Assembly (NCBI GenBank): GCA_028571685.1
Contig: CM053143.1
Coordinates: forward strand, 811,001 to 875,000
DNA length: 64,000 nucleotides
Origin: Heterohyrax brucei
Taxonomy: Eukaryota; Chordata; Mammalia; Hyracoidea; Procaviidae
Direction of reading: 5' to 3'
Positions 1-11,445 of the stretch are shown here, in pieces. The notes beneath the pieces are model-generated. The model was not told where the DNA came from. It made no database searches and saw only the letters and a list, made by a program, of their open reading frames with translations. How positions within the stretch are numbered: position 1 is the first letter of the stretch; every line of letters begins with the position of its first letter. The position numbers and the translations under genes were made by a program.

Positions 1-2522
1 TCAAAAATCATTTTGTATTGATGCAGAAAAGGCACTTGATAAAATCCAACACCCATTCACGCTAAAAACTCTCAGCAAAATAGGAATAGATGGCAAATTC
101 CTCAATGCCACAAGAGCCATTTATGCAAAGCCAATTGCCTGTATCATCCTGAATGGAGAGAGACTGAAACAATTTCCTCTGAGAACAGGAACTAGACAAA
201 GATGTCCACTCTCACCTCTCCTATTCAACATGGTATTAGAAGTTCTAGCCAGAGCAATTAGACAAGATTAAGAAATAAAAGTCATCTGCATCGGCAAAGA
301 AGAAGTCAAAATCTCCCTATTCACAGAAGAGGTAATTGTATACACAAGGAATCATAAAGAATCCATAAGTAAACTACTCAAACGGATGGAAGAGTTCAGC
401 AAAGTCTCAGGATACAAGATAAACATAAGTAAATCAGTAGGATTCCTTTATACCAACAATGAGATTATTAAGGAAGAAATCTAAGAAGATAAAGTACCTA
501 GGAATAAATCTAACCAGAGAAATAACAGACCTTTACAAAGAGAACTACAAACCCTTACTACAAGAAACTAAGAGAGACTTACACAAATGGAGAAACCTGC
601 TCATGGACAGGAAGACTTAACATTGTGAAAATGTCTATTTTGCCCAAAGCAATCTACTTATACAATGCAGTCCAAGTATAAATTCCAGTGACATTTTTTT
701 AATGAGATGGAGAAACAAATTACCAACTTTGTTTGGAAAGGGAAGAAGCCCCGGATAAGTAAAGCACGACTGAAGAAAAAGAACACGCTGGGAAGCTTCT
801 CACTACCTGACTTTAGAATGTATTACACTGTCAGTCAAAACAGACTGGTACTGGTACAAAAAGAGACAGATAGATCAATGGAACGGAATTGAGACCCCAG
901 AGATCACACCATTTTCCTATGAACAGCTGACATTTGACAAAGGCCCTAAGACATTAAACTGGGCGAAAAACGATCTGTTAAAGTGATGGCACTTGGCTTG
1001 ACAAACAAATGGTGCTGGCAAAATTGGATATCCATCTGCAAAATATTGAAACAAGACCCCTATCTCACACCTTACACAAAAACTAACCCAAATTGGATCA
1101 AAGACTTAAATACTAAATCTAAAACAATAAAGCTTGTCCAAGAAAAAGTAGGAGCAACAAAGGAAGTTTTAATACACAATATGGACAGACTCCAAAATCT
1201 GTCAAACAAACCACCATCATCAGAACAGAAAATAGATAAATGGGATCTATTAAGAATTAAACACTTTTGCTCATCTGAAGACTTTATTAATAGAATTAAA
1301 AGAACACCTACAGAATGGGAAAAAATATTTGGTAACTATATGTCAGACTGATGCCTGATCTCCATAATCTATAAGTGTCATGGATTGAATTGTGTCCCCC
1401 CCGAAAATATGTATAGCCATGTAGCTGGGCCGTGATTCCCAGTATCTTGTGACTGTCCTCCATTTTGTGGTTTTCCTATGCTGTATGTTAAAGGACTAGG
1501 GTGGGACTGTAAATTCCTTTGTAAGGTCACTTCCCTGCTCCACTGTAAAGGGAGTTTTCCTGGAGTATGGCTTGCCTCACCCTTAATCCTTTCATCCTGC
1601 GAGAGATAAAAGGAAGGAGAAGCAGGCTGAGAATTGGGAACCTCACACCAACAAGCAAGCAGGAGAAGAGCGTGTCCTCCAGACCTGAGTTTCCTGCACC
1701 AAGATGCTCCTTGGACAAAGACTGATGCCATACTGGACTTTCCTCCAGAGCCACTAGTGGGAAAGCTTTCTCCTGGAGCAGGCATCTTGAATTTGGACTT
1801 GTAGCCTGCTGGACTGTGTAAGTATAAACCTTCCTTTGTTAAAGCCATCCGCTCTGTGGTATTTCTGTTAGAGCAGCCCTAGCTGACAAAAACAATAAGG
1901 TACTACAAAATATCAATAAGAAGTTAAATCATCCATTTAAGCAATGGGCAAAGGAGATGGACACACACTTCTCTAAAGAGGAGATCCAGGTAGCCAAAAT
2001 ACACATGCAGACATGCACACGATCATTAGCTATTAAAGAAATTCAAATCAAAACAACCATGAGATACCATCTCATCCCACCAAGGTTGGCCATGATCCAA
2101 AAAACATAAAACAACAAACTCTGGAGAGGCTCTGGAGAGATTGGAACTCTCCTACACTGTTGGTGGGATTGCACAATGGTGCAATCTGCAATTGCAATCT
2201 GGCACTTCCTTAAAAAGTTCCATCTAGATATATCATTTGACCCACTGCTTGGAATATATCCTATACAATCAAAGCCATTCACACCAACTGATACATGCAC
2301 ACAAGTGTTTATCACAGTACAGTCCACAACAGCAAGAAGATGGAATCAACCCAGATGCCTAACAACAGAAGAATGGATAGGTAAGCAATGGAACACTGTG
2401 CAATGATAAAGAACGATGATTTTAGAAAACATCTCATAACCTAGTTTCAATTGGAGGACTTTATGTTGAGTGAAAGTAGTCAGCGACACAAGGACAAATA
2501 TTGTATGAGATCCCTACGATAA
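1..2522 (+). pseudogene. L1-A ORF2 remnant (RT and C-terminal part)
   Basis: ORF2 encodes the L1 endonuclease/reverse transcriptase. Only the part from RT motif A to the C-terminus is in the window. Readable stretches are 707-892 ([20 protein letters not shown]) and 983-1351 (NKWCWQNWISICKIL...). After the LTR it resumes at about 1900 with the C-terminal domain, including 'LLHCWWDC'-like coding near 2150. Motif C is mutated (FTEE instead of FADD), so it could not have polymerase activity. It is a LINE pseudogene, not a host gene. Confidence 0.85.
1376..1894 (+). mobile_element. Solo LTR, MaLR/ERVL-like, inserted in L1-A
   Basis: A 519-bp unit begins TGTCATGG and ends AAACA (TG...CA). It is flanked on both sides by the 5-bp duplication ATAAG (1371-1375 and 1895-1899). 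The intact L1-C sequence has ATAAG once at the equivalent place. The opening (TGTCATGGATTGAATTGTGT) and closing (GGTATTTCTGTTAGAGCAGC) resemble mammalian MLT1-type LTRs. A 5-bp TSD is what ERVL-type integrases make. It is a lone LTR fossil, younger than the L1 it interrupts. Confidence 0.85.
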
Positions 2523-3474
2523 GAACTTAAAAACAGACTCGTGCATAGAAGAAAAGACTCTTTAATGGCTGCAAGGGTGGGGGGGGGAGGGTTTAGATTA
2601 GATAACTGATAGAAATTTGGTTGGGTGAAATCTGTGACAGCACACATTAGAAAGAAAATCAGTATTAACTAGACTTAAACAGAACATGATTACTCTTCCC
2701 ATCTTAATCCAATATTACAAGGACAGAGTAGCTGGGATGGGGGGTTGGGGAGGAGACCATGCTCTCAGAGGAAATCGAGGCCAACTGGCACAACTAGCGT
2801 TTTGCTAAGAGAGCCCTCTGTACCCTACACTTGTGAGTGACATCCAGGGTCTTAAAAGCTGCCAAGCTGCCATCTGGGGGTACAGAAATGGTCCCAACTT
2901 AGCAGGAATAGATGATCACCAAGGACCAAAATGACGTGGGGAAAAGAGAACCCAGAAGACAGAGACATCCATGTGAATGGGTGACTACATCTACTTGGGA
3001 CCAGAAGAACCGGATGGTGCCTGGCCACCACCAGTGATAGCTGTGATAGAGCTCACAAAGTTGAATCTCACTGGTAACACACGAATAAAAGGGGTGCACC
3101 CTGAGATCTCCACTAAAAGACTACAATTGATGGTCCAGAAGCCTCGGAGTTCTCCTGGGAGCATGGCCCCTGGCTCTGATGCTGCCTCTGTCCATAAATC
3201 ATAATGGAGGTCACTCTCAGAGTGACCATATATCATGGGCACAATTTATGGTTCTATGCAGCTATAGGATGTCGTCCTGCTGACCCCTTCTCAAAGAAGG
3301 GCAGTGAATGGAGAGGAGGCGATAGGAGTTTGTTGGGAGGATAAGACATATATGGAGCAGAGAGGAAGAGAGTGCTGTCACTGGGCAGGGAGAGCAGTGG
3401 GAGCTGCGTATAGGAAGGCATGCAAGTTTATATGGGAATTTTCATTTTCGTTCAATCATTATTAAAACAAAAAA
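2523..3474 (+). other. L1-A 3' UTR
   Basis: Non-coding tail of L1-A, colinear with 30303-31293 and 43964-44951. It contains the G-rich tract near 2575-2591, the 'gccaagctgccatctg' segment near 2863, and a terminal 'ttcaatcattattaaaac' end. Confidence 0.85.
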
Positions 3475-3526
3475 GTGAGCCAAACCAAGAAAAGTGAGCC
3501 AAACCAAAAAAAGTGAGCCAAACCCC
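3471..3526 (+). repeat. Three tandem copies of 'aaaagtgagccaaacc'
   Basis: The unit 'aaagtgagccaaacc' occurs three times with A-rich spacers, directly after the L1-A poly-A. The last copy abuts the inverted 3' UTR duplicate. Confidence 0.85.
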
Positions 3527-3714
3527 TCCTCTCCATCCACTGCCCTTCTTCGAGAAGCAGTCAGCAGGACGACATCCTATAGCTGCACAGAACCATAAAT
3601 TGTGCCCATGATATATGGTCACTCTGAGAGTGACTTCCATTATGATTTATGGACAGAGGCAGCATCAGGGCCAGGGACCATGCTCCCAGGAGAACTCCGA
3701 GGCCTCTGGACCAA
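3527..3714 (-). repeat. Inverted duplicate of the L1-A 3' UTR
   Basis: The reverse complement of this block matches about 3128-3316 of L1-A with only scattered mismatches. It shares the L1-A-specific internal deletion that creates 'tcactctcagagtgac', so it was copied from L1-A rather than being an independent L1. The two arms are separated by about 210 bases and could form a large hairpin. Confidence 0.85.
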
Positions 3715-3721
3715 AAAAAAA

Positions 3722-4149
3722 AAATACATTTTGCATTCCCTCTAGCAGTGTATAGGAATTTCAGTCTCTCCACAACCTCACCAGCATTTGTTGTTTTTCT
3801 GTTTTTTTGATTAGTGTCAGAAAAAGTCTGGATGACACATTATCTCACCGCAGTTTTGATTTACATCTCTTTAATAGCTAATGGCAACCCTAGCTATTAA
3901 AAAGATGCAAATCAAAACTATGCTTGGCTTAATAGCTAATAATATCTATCACTTCTTTGTATGTTTGTTAGCTGCCTGAATATATACTTTGATGAAGTGC
4001 CTGTTTGTATCCTTTTGCCCACTTTTCAACTGGATTGTCTTTTTGTTGCTGAGATGTTACAGTTTTCTATAAATTTTATAGATTAGTTCCATAAGATATG
4101 TTTTATCCTCAAGTTTTTTCCTGGTCTGTAGGTTCTCTTTTTACTCTCT
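3722..4149 (-). mobile_element. Old antisense L1 (L1M-like), 3' part
   Basis: Reads as the reverse complement of the ORF2 C-terminal region and 3' end of a typical old mammalian L1 ('ttgcattccctctagcagtgt', 'ctccacaacctcaccagc', 'ccttttgcccacttttcaactgg'). It is far more diverged than L1-A to L1-D. The same element resumes at 11366 beyond L1-B. It contains a local inverted repeat at 3852-3919. Confidence 0.8.
3852..3919. repeat. 29-bp inverted repeat with 10-base loop
   Basis: Arm 3852-3880 and arm 3891-3919 are complementary except for 2 of 29 positions, with loop 'atggcaaccc'. It lies inside the old antisense L1, where the family sequence has only one such segment. Confidence 0.9.
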
Positions 4150-5152
4150 TGCCAAAGGCTTTTCTTTTTTCTTTCAATATTGTGATTGAGTGAAAGCACA
4201 CAATCCAAATTAAATTTGCATGCCTGCCTATCTGTAGCTCCTTCTGCTGTCCTTGCAGGTGACAGCACATTCATCCTTTCCATTCTATACATGTCATAAC
4301 CTCTTAACAATCTCCTGTCCATTTCTCTCCACACTCTTCTCTCCCATGTAGTAAGAGGCCAGTAGGACATCATCCTATAGATTCACAGAACCATGAAGTA
4401 CACACACTATATGGTCACACTGTGTCCCTGAGGCCAACCCATTCCTGTCCAAAGAGTTGACCTCAATAATGTTTTCCAATCAGGGGCAGCAGCAGATCTA
4501 GGGGCCATGCTCCCAAGGGAACCCCCAGGTGTTTTGTCCATCAGTTGTGGTCTTCTAGTGGTGTTCTTGAGGTGCATCCCTCTATTTCTTGTGTTGCCAC
4601 TGGAATGTGATATTGTGTGCCCCATTACGGCTGTCATTGGTGGTAGCCAGGCACCATATGGTTATTCTGGTCACATGTTGATACAGTCATCCATTCACAT
4701 GGATTCTTCTGTCTTCTGCGCTCTTTTTCCCTCATGTCTTTGTTGCTTTGGTGACCATCTGTTCCGGCTGACTTGGGACAATTTGGTGTACCTCAGATGA
4801 CAGCTTGCTAGCTTCTAAGATCCCAGAGGCCACTCACCAATATGTGGTACAGAAGACTCTTTTAGCAATAGGCTAAATATACCAATTGACCTTGATGTCC
4901 CCTGAGAGGATTTTCCCCAGTCCCCTGCCACAGCTACTCTGTCCTTGCAATATTGAGTTAAGATTGGAAGAGTTTTCAGTTTATGTTGAAGTCCAGTTAA
5001 GCTGATCTTCTTTCTAATGTGTACTGTAACTTCTTTCAGCCAGCCAAATTTCTATTAGCTATCTAGTCTATGACCAGCCCTCTGCCTCCTTCTCCTCCCT
5101 TGCAGCTGTCAAGGAGTCTTTTCTTCTGTACATGCATCTGTTTGTAAGACGT

Positions 5153-8100
5153 TATAGTAGGGGTTTCATATAGTATTTGTCCTTGTGACACTGACTGGTT
5201 TCACTCAGCATAATGTTTTCCAGTTGAAACCAAGTTATGAAATGCTTCCTAAAATCATCATTGTTCTTCATCATTGCATAGTGTTCCACTGAGTATGTGT
5301 AACATAGTTTGTTTATTCATTCATTTGTTGTTGAGCATCTGGGTTGATTCTGTCTTTCAGCTATTGTGGACTGTGCTGCAATAAACACTTGTGTGCATGT
5401 ATTTGTTTGTGTGACTGCCATGGATTCTGCAGAGTGTATCCTGAGCAGAGGGATTACTGGATCAAGTAGTAAATCTATTTCCAGCTTTTTAGGGAAGCAC
5501 TGGATTGCTTTTCAAAGAGGTTGTACCATTTTGCAATTCCACTAACAGTGTAGTAGAGTTCCAATCTCTCCACAACCTCTACAATATTTGTTGTTTTGTG
5601 TGTTTTGGATTACAGGCAACCTGGTTGGGGCAAGATGGTATCTCATTGTAGTTTTGATTTGGATTTCTTTGATAGCTGATGATTGTCAGCATTTCCTCAT
5701 ATGTCTTTTGGCTGCCTGGATGTCCTCTTTGGTGTAGTGTCTGTCCATCTCCTTCGCCCATTGCTTACTTGTGTTATTTACCTTTTTCTTGCTGATATTT
5801 TGTGGTACCCTGTAGATTATGGAAATCAGATGTCGGTCTGATATGTAGTTGCCAAGTATTTTTTTCCCATTCTATAGCTGGTCTTTTAATTCTTTTGACA
5901 AAGTGTTTGAAGGAGCAAAAGTGGTTGATTCTTAGTAGTTCCCATTTTATCTCTTTTCTGTTGATCGTGCTTTGTCAGATTTTGGAGGCTGTCTGAGCTG
6001 TGTATTAAAGACTCCATTTTTGACCTTATTTTTTCTTGCATTATCTTTATTGTCATAGGTGTGATATTTAAGTCTCTGATCCAATTTGGGTTAGTTTTTG
6101 TGTAAGATGTGAGATAGGGGTCTTGTTTCAATATTTTGCAGATGGATATCCAATTTTGCCAACATCATTTGTTAAAGAGACAGTTTTTACCCCAGTTTAC
6201 AGTCTTAGAATCTTTGTCAAATATCAACCATTCATAGGAGGATGTTGGCATCTTTGGGGTCTCAACTCTGTTCCATTGATCTATATGTCTCTTTTTGTAC
6301 CAGTACCAGGCTGTTTTGACTACTGTGGCAGTGTAATAGGTTCTAAGGCTGGGTAGTATGAGGCTTCTCACCACATTCCTCTTTTTCATTAGTGCTTTGC
6401 TTACCCGGGCTTTCTTCCCTTCCACACAAAGTTGGTGATTTGTTTCTTCATTGCATTAAAAAGTGTCACTGGAATTTATATTGGGATTGCATTGTATATG
6501 TAGATTGCTTTCCTACTCGACAGCACTTGGCTTGGCTTGCTTGGCTATAGGTAAAAGAGCCATTTTCACAATGTTAAGTCTTCTTATCCATCAACAGAGT
6601 ATGTTTCTCCATTTATGTAAGTCTCTCTTAGTTTCTTGCAGTAAGGTCTTGAAGTTATCTTTGTACAGGTCTCTTATTTCTCGAGTTAGATTTATTTCTA
6701 GGTGTTTCATCTTCTTGGGGGCTGTAAATGATAATTGATTTGGTGATTTCTTCTTTGTTGATCTCTTTGTTGGTATAAAGGAATCTTACTGATTTACTTA
6801 TGTTTATCTTATATCCTGATACTTAGCTGAACTATTAGTTTGAGTAGTTTACTTATAGAGTCTTTAGAATTTTCTGCATTCACAGCCATATCATCTGCTA
6901 ATAGGGATATTTTTACTTCTTCTTTGCTGATGTGGATGCCCTTTACTTCTTTGTCTTGTCTAATTGCTGTGGCCAGAACTTACAGTACAATGTTGAATAG
7001 AAGTGGTGAGAGTGGGCATCATTGTCTAGTGCCCATTCTCAAGAGGAATTGTTTCAGTCTCTCCATTCCAGATGATGTAGGCAGTTGGCTTTGTACAGAT
7101 AATCCTTAATGCATTCAGAAATTTGCCTTTTATGCCTATTTTGCTGAGAGTTTTCACCATAAACTTTGTAGAATGTCTTTTCTGCAGCAGTTGACAAAAT
7201 TCACATGATACTTCTATCTTCTGTCTTATCCATGTGGATGATTACATTAGTTGTTTTTCTGATGTTGAAACAGACTTGCATCTGTGGTATGAATCCAACT
7301 TGGTCATGATGAACTATTCTTTGAATATTTTGTTGTATTCTATTGGCAAGGAATTTTGTTCAAGATTTTTACATCTAGGTTCAGGGGTGATGTTGGTCTT
7401 TAATTTTCCTTTTTTGTAGGATCTTTCCCTGTCTTTGGTATCAAGGTTATGCTGGCTTTATAGAAGGAATTTGGGAGTATTCCATCCCTTTCTATGCAGT
7501 AAAGTAGTCTCAACAGCATTGGCATTAACTCTTCTCTAAAAGTTTGGTGGAATTCTGCAGTGAAGCCATCTGTGCCAGGGTTTTTTATGGGTGGTCGTTT
7601 TTTGATGACTTTTTCAATCTCTTCCTTTGTTTTGGACTTATTAAGTTGTTCTACTTCTCCTTGCAATAATTTTGGCAGGTGATATAAATTTATAAATTTG
7701 TCTATTTCCTCTAGATTTTCAAATCTGTTAGAGTACAGCCTTCTGTAGTATTCTGTTAGGATACTTTTGATTTCAGTTGGGTCTGTTGCAACGTCTGCCA
7801 TCTCATTTGTTATTCTGGTTATTTGTTTCCTCTTCTGTTTTTCTTTTGTAAGTTTAGACAATGGTTTGTCAATTTTGTTGATCTTTTCAAAAAAACAGTT
7901 TGGTTTTGCCAATTTTTTCTGTTGTTCTTCTATTCTCTATTTTATTTAGTTCTGCTGTAATCCTTGTGATCTGTTTTCTTCTGGTGTGTGAGGGTTTCCT
8001 CTATTGCTCTCTTTCTACTTGTTCAAGCTGTAGTGTTAATTCTTTCATTTGGATCTCTTCTTCCTCCCGGATGCATGCATTTATAGAGATAAACTGACCT

Positions 8101-8986
8101 CTAAGCATTGCTTTGGCTGTACCCCATAGGTTCTGGTAGAAACTGTTTTGATTCTTGTTTGAATCCATAAATGTCTTTATTTCATCCTTGATTTGTTCTA
8201 AAAGTCATAGCTTTTTGAGCAAGGTGTAGCTTGGTTTCCATGAGTTCCAACTTCTATGTATTTTTTTTCTGCTGTTGATTTTGACTTTTACAGCTTTATG
8301 GTCTGAGAAGATGCTTTGCAATCATTCAATGGTTTGGGTTTTGTTAAGAGTTGCTTTCTGTCCTAACACATGGTCTGTTCTGGAAAATGTTCCATGTGCA
8401 CTGGAGAAGAAGATGTAGTTATTTGTTGATGGATAAAAAGTTCGGTATATGTCAATGAGGTCTAGTTGGTTAGTTGTCACAATTAGACCTTTGTGTCTTT
8501 TCTGAGCTTTTTTCTAGATGATCTGTCTGTTTCTGACAGTGGAGTGTTGATGTCTCCAACTATTATTGTGGAGTGATCTACCTCATTTTTTAATGTAGTC
8601 AGTGATTGTTTGATGTATTTAGGTGCTCTGGTATTGGGTGTGTAAATATTTAATATTGTTAAGCCCTGCTTGTGTACTGAATCTTTCAGCAATAAATTGT
8701 GACCATTTTGGTCCACTGTGGTGGATTTTATATTAAAATCTATTTTATCTGAGAGTAGTATTGCCACACCTGCTCTTCTTTGCATATTGTTATCTTGGTG
8801 TACATTATTCCATCCTTTAATTTTCAGTTTGTTCACATCTTTAAGTCTAAGGTATGCTTCTTGTAAGGAACATATAGACGGGTTGTGTCTTTTGATGAAG
8901 AATGCCACTCGTTGTGTCTTTATTGGAGCAGTCAGTCCATTTACCTTCAGTGTAATTATTGATAGATACGTGTTTTGTGCTCTCAT
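5153..8986 (-). pseudogene. L1-B ORF2 (endonuclease-reverse transcriptase) pseudogene
   Basis: The start ATG at 8984-8986 gives MRAQNTYLSIITLKVNG, the typical N-terminus of the L1 endonuclease. An open endonuclease stretch runs 8986-8483, with QEAYLRLKD and later VGDINTPLSETDRSS. The span to the TAA at 5153-5155 is 3834 bases, the normal length for L1 ORF2 (about 1275 codons). A readable RT piece lies at 7400-7912 (PGTDGFTAEFHQTFREEL) and a C-terminal piece at 5886-6131. Codon 26 still reads CGA (Q-R-V), whereas L1-C and L1-D have TGA there. It is interrupted by several stops and indels. Confidence 0.87.
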
Positions 8987-9399
8987 CTTGATTTGTCTAT
9001 TTTTGTGTTGCTGTTTTGTCTCTTGCTCTTAATATTCTGTTCTGGGTCATTCTTCTCTGTGGTTTGACTTTTCACCTTTTTTAGGTGTTAATTTTGTGTT
9101 GAGACTCCTGTATTATGTTTCTTGTTTTGATATGCAGTATTGTTATTGTGCTTTGGCTGCCCCAATGACCCCCCTCAACATTCTAAGATGAAACCAAATT
9201 TTAGCTTCTACATTTTTTGTAACTTCCTGTCCATCTGAAAGGACTATAACTACTGTGGCATATCCCTCTTTTTAATGTGATGGTGTCACAGTTTTCATGA
9301 TATGATCACTGCTTTATTTATTTTAATATTATAGCTTTGATTCAGTTTTGTGCCTTCCCTACTTGAGTATGTTTCTGGATGTTGTGTCCTGTGTTGCCT

Positions 9400-10324
9400 C
9401 CTTAAGTACACATGTATGGTTTTGTTTTTCTAAGCAAACAGCTGCTTTTAGTATTTTTTGTAGTTTTGGTTTGATTTTTAAGTCTCTAAGCTCTTTTTTT
9501 ATCTGCAAGTAGCTTAATTTCATCTTCATATTTGAAATACAATTTTGCAAGATATATAATTCTTGGTTGGAAGTTTTTCTCCTTCAAGGCTTTCGATGTA
9601 TCATCCCACTGCCTCCTTGTCAACATCATTTCTGCCAGAAGTCAGATAAAAGACTACAGGGCTTCCCTCTGAATGTTATCTTTGCTTTCAGCTTCACTGC
9701 CTTTAAGAGTTTCTGCTTGTGTTTCACCTTATAAAGCTTGATTATATTATGTCTTGGTGTCTGTCTCTTGGCATCTAGTTTTTGTGGTGTTTGATATGTC
9801 TTGGATATGTATGTTCTCTTCTTTCATAAATTCAGGAAAGTTTTCTGTCAGCAACTCAACAATACTCTCTGTTTTCAGCTATCCTTCCCTATTCAGGAAC
9901 TCCCATTAATTGTAGATTGTTCCTTAACGCTTCTTTGTTTTTCTTATTTCTTTTCTCTGATATCTCTTTATAAATGCTGGTGTCAGTTGCCCTATCCTCG
10001 TTGTCACTATGTTTGACTTCCAGTTTCTCAGTTCTGCTCTTTTGGTTTTGAATTGAATTGTCTAATTCTGTAATTTTGTTATTGGTCTGTTACGTTGATG
10101 TTCCATCAGTTTGAATAGCTTCCTTAGTTTTTCATTTTGCTCTGCTACACTTTGTATAATCTCCAGGAGGGCTCTCTATATAATTGTTTTGTACTCAACC
10201 TCTGATAGTTTCAGAAATGCTTCTTCATCAGAGAAGTTTTTTCATTCTTTATTTTGGGAGTTTTCTGGAGCCACAATGGGGTGTTTCTTTAAATGTTTAT
10301 CAATGGTCTGCTGCCTACAGGCCA
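9400..10324 (-). pseudogene. L1-B ORF1 (RNA-binding protein) pseudogene
   Basis: Antisense counterpart of L1-C ORF1. The start is read at 10322-10324 (MACRQQTIDKHLKKHP). The C-terminal domain is readable near 9600-9400 in scattered form (LQNCISNMKMKLSYL, KPKLQKILKAAVCLEKQNH). ORF1p is the nucleic-acid-chaperone subunit of the L1 particle (coiled coil, RRM, C-terminal domain). It is broken by several indels, so no continuous protein is present. Confidence 0.75.
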
Positions 10325-11365
10325 TCTAGAAGCTGTTTAGTTTCTCTGGTATTGCCTCAACAGGAACTGAGGTGTAGTTCTGAGAATGGGGTTGGTCAGC
10401 AGCCACCTCTATATACTCTAGTCACTGGCCCCAGTGGATTGTCTGGGGTGGCAGGCTCCACCTCCTGGCTGGCAAAGACACCTCCCTGCTTATGGAATTA
10501 CTGGGGGCAGACAACTGACCCTATTGTATGGGTCAGTTAAGGCTGGAAGGGATGCCATCGGGCTGCACAATAGTTATCTCTCCAGGCAGTCTTATCTTAA
10601 AAAGCTGAAAGATATCTGACAGCTTCCAAATTCAGTCAGACCATCATGGGTGGCAGGCCTAGCCTTCTGTCTGAGAAAGGAAGCACCTCTTCAAGAAGCT
10701 ATGATGTAATTCAAAGTAGGGAAGGACTAGGACCTTGTCGCCATCCTTTGTCAGGCCTTAACTATAAGGCAACAAGGTGTTAAATGCAGCTTTTCTGCTG
10801 GGAAAGTGCTCCCTGGACTGACACCGCCTCTCAGCCTGGAAATTAGCCCCTGCTAAGACTTCTATTTGGGTAATTCCACTTCCCAGCTGACCAACACAGT
10901 ATCCTAGTCAACCTGGCCCTCTCACTGGGAAGCAGCAGAATCTGTAGCGGAGCTCAGAAAAGAGAGGGTGGAGGGACTATGGTGCTCTCAGCCCACCACC
11001 AAGCTCTCAAAATGTGGCTATCCCATATACTATTTCTTCGCTGTGCAACCCGCTGTTCACTTCAGCACTGCTGCTCGGCGTATCTGCCCATTAATGCCCA
11101 TTACCCACCTACCGGCCAATAAAATGAAAAACAATTAAAAGCACCAGTACCTTCTGTCTATGCAAGTAGCAAGGCAGCAGGAATGGGGCTCAGCAAGAGA
11201 GAGGAAGTTTCCTGTTTAGTGGCATGTAGTCCAGTCTGACAGACCCATGCTGTGTTCAACAGCCCACTGGGTGTTCAGAAAGCTCTGTTCAACTACAAAT
11301 CCAGGCCTTAGTTTTCAGAGGGAATTAAGGAGACATGTGTCTAGTCTGTCAGGTTGGCTCTTCCC
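10325..11365 (-). promoter_or_regulatory. L1-B 5' UTR / internal promoter region
   Basis: Roughly 1 kb upstream of ORF1 in the sense direction. Its first ~250 bases align by eye with the starts of L1-C and L1-D (sense 'gactagacacatgtctcc' against 'gactaagcccacatctc'). It is the position of the internal Pol II promoter in L1. This copy has drifted and lost the CAAGATGGC motif. Confidence 0.65.
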
Positions 11366-11378
11366 TGCCAAAGTCTTT

Positions 11379-11445
11379 CGATGAGACTAAGTGTTCAACT
11401 TTTGAGAAGTCTTAGTTTACCGTCCAGTGTTTGTGTACTGTTAGC
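11379..11445 (-). mobile_element. Old antisense L1, short bridge segment
   Basis: Begins 'cgatgagactaagtgttcaac' and matches the usual L1 sequence just 5' of the 3722-4149 part. It links the two halves of the old L1 across L1-B. It ends at the LTR. Confidence 0.65.

Larger units (their letters stand above)
1..3474 (+). mobile_element. L1-A: 3' half of a LINE-1, cut by the window start
   Basis: The first bases encode the RT motif A region ([11 protein letters not shown]), so the window opens inside ORF2. The sequence then follows L1-C and L1-D colinearly through the ORF2 C-terminus (stop near 2520-2522) and the 3' UTR to a short A-rich end near 3474. The copy is dead. An in-frame TAA lies near 268, the catalytic FADD box reads FTEE near 320-331, and about 35 bases are missing near 480. 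A solo LTR sits at 1376-1894. The 3' UTR has a 9-G run at 2579-2587. It also lacks a block present in L1-C and L1-D, which joins two halves into a perfect palindrome at 3209-3227. Confidence 0.93.
4163..11365 (-). mobile_element. L1-B: full-length antisense LINE-1
   Basis: About 7.2 kb. The poly-A end lies at the low coordinate (T-rich at 4161-4175) and the 5' UTR at the high coordinate. Near-identical 13-bp TSDs flank it: tgccaaaggcttt (4150-4162) and tgccaaagtcttt (11366-11378). Order in the sense direction is 5' UTR (11365-10325), ORF1 (about 10324-9400), ORF2 (8986-5153) and 3' UTR (5152-4163). The old L1 in which it landed reads on from 4149 to 11379. It is more diverged than L1-C and carries stops and frameshifts throughout. 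Confidence 0.9.

Noticed and set aside
1378-1848. 156-codon minus-strand ORF
   Set aside because: Falls wholly inside the solo LTR; chance frame.
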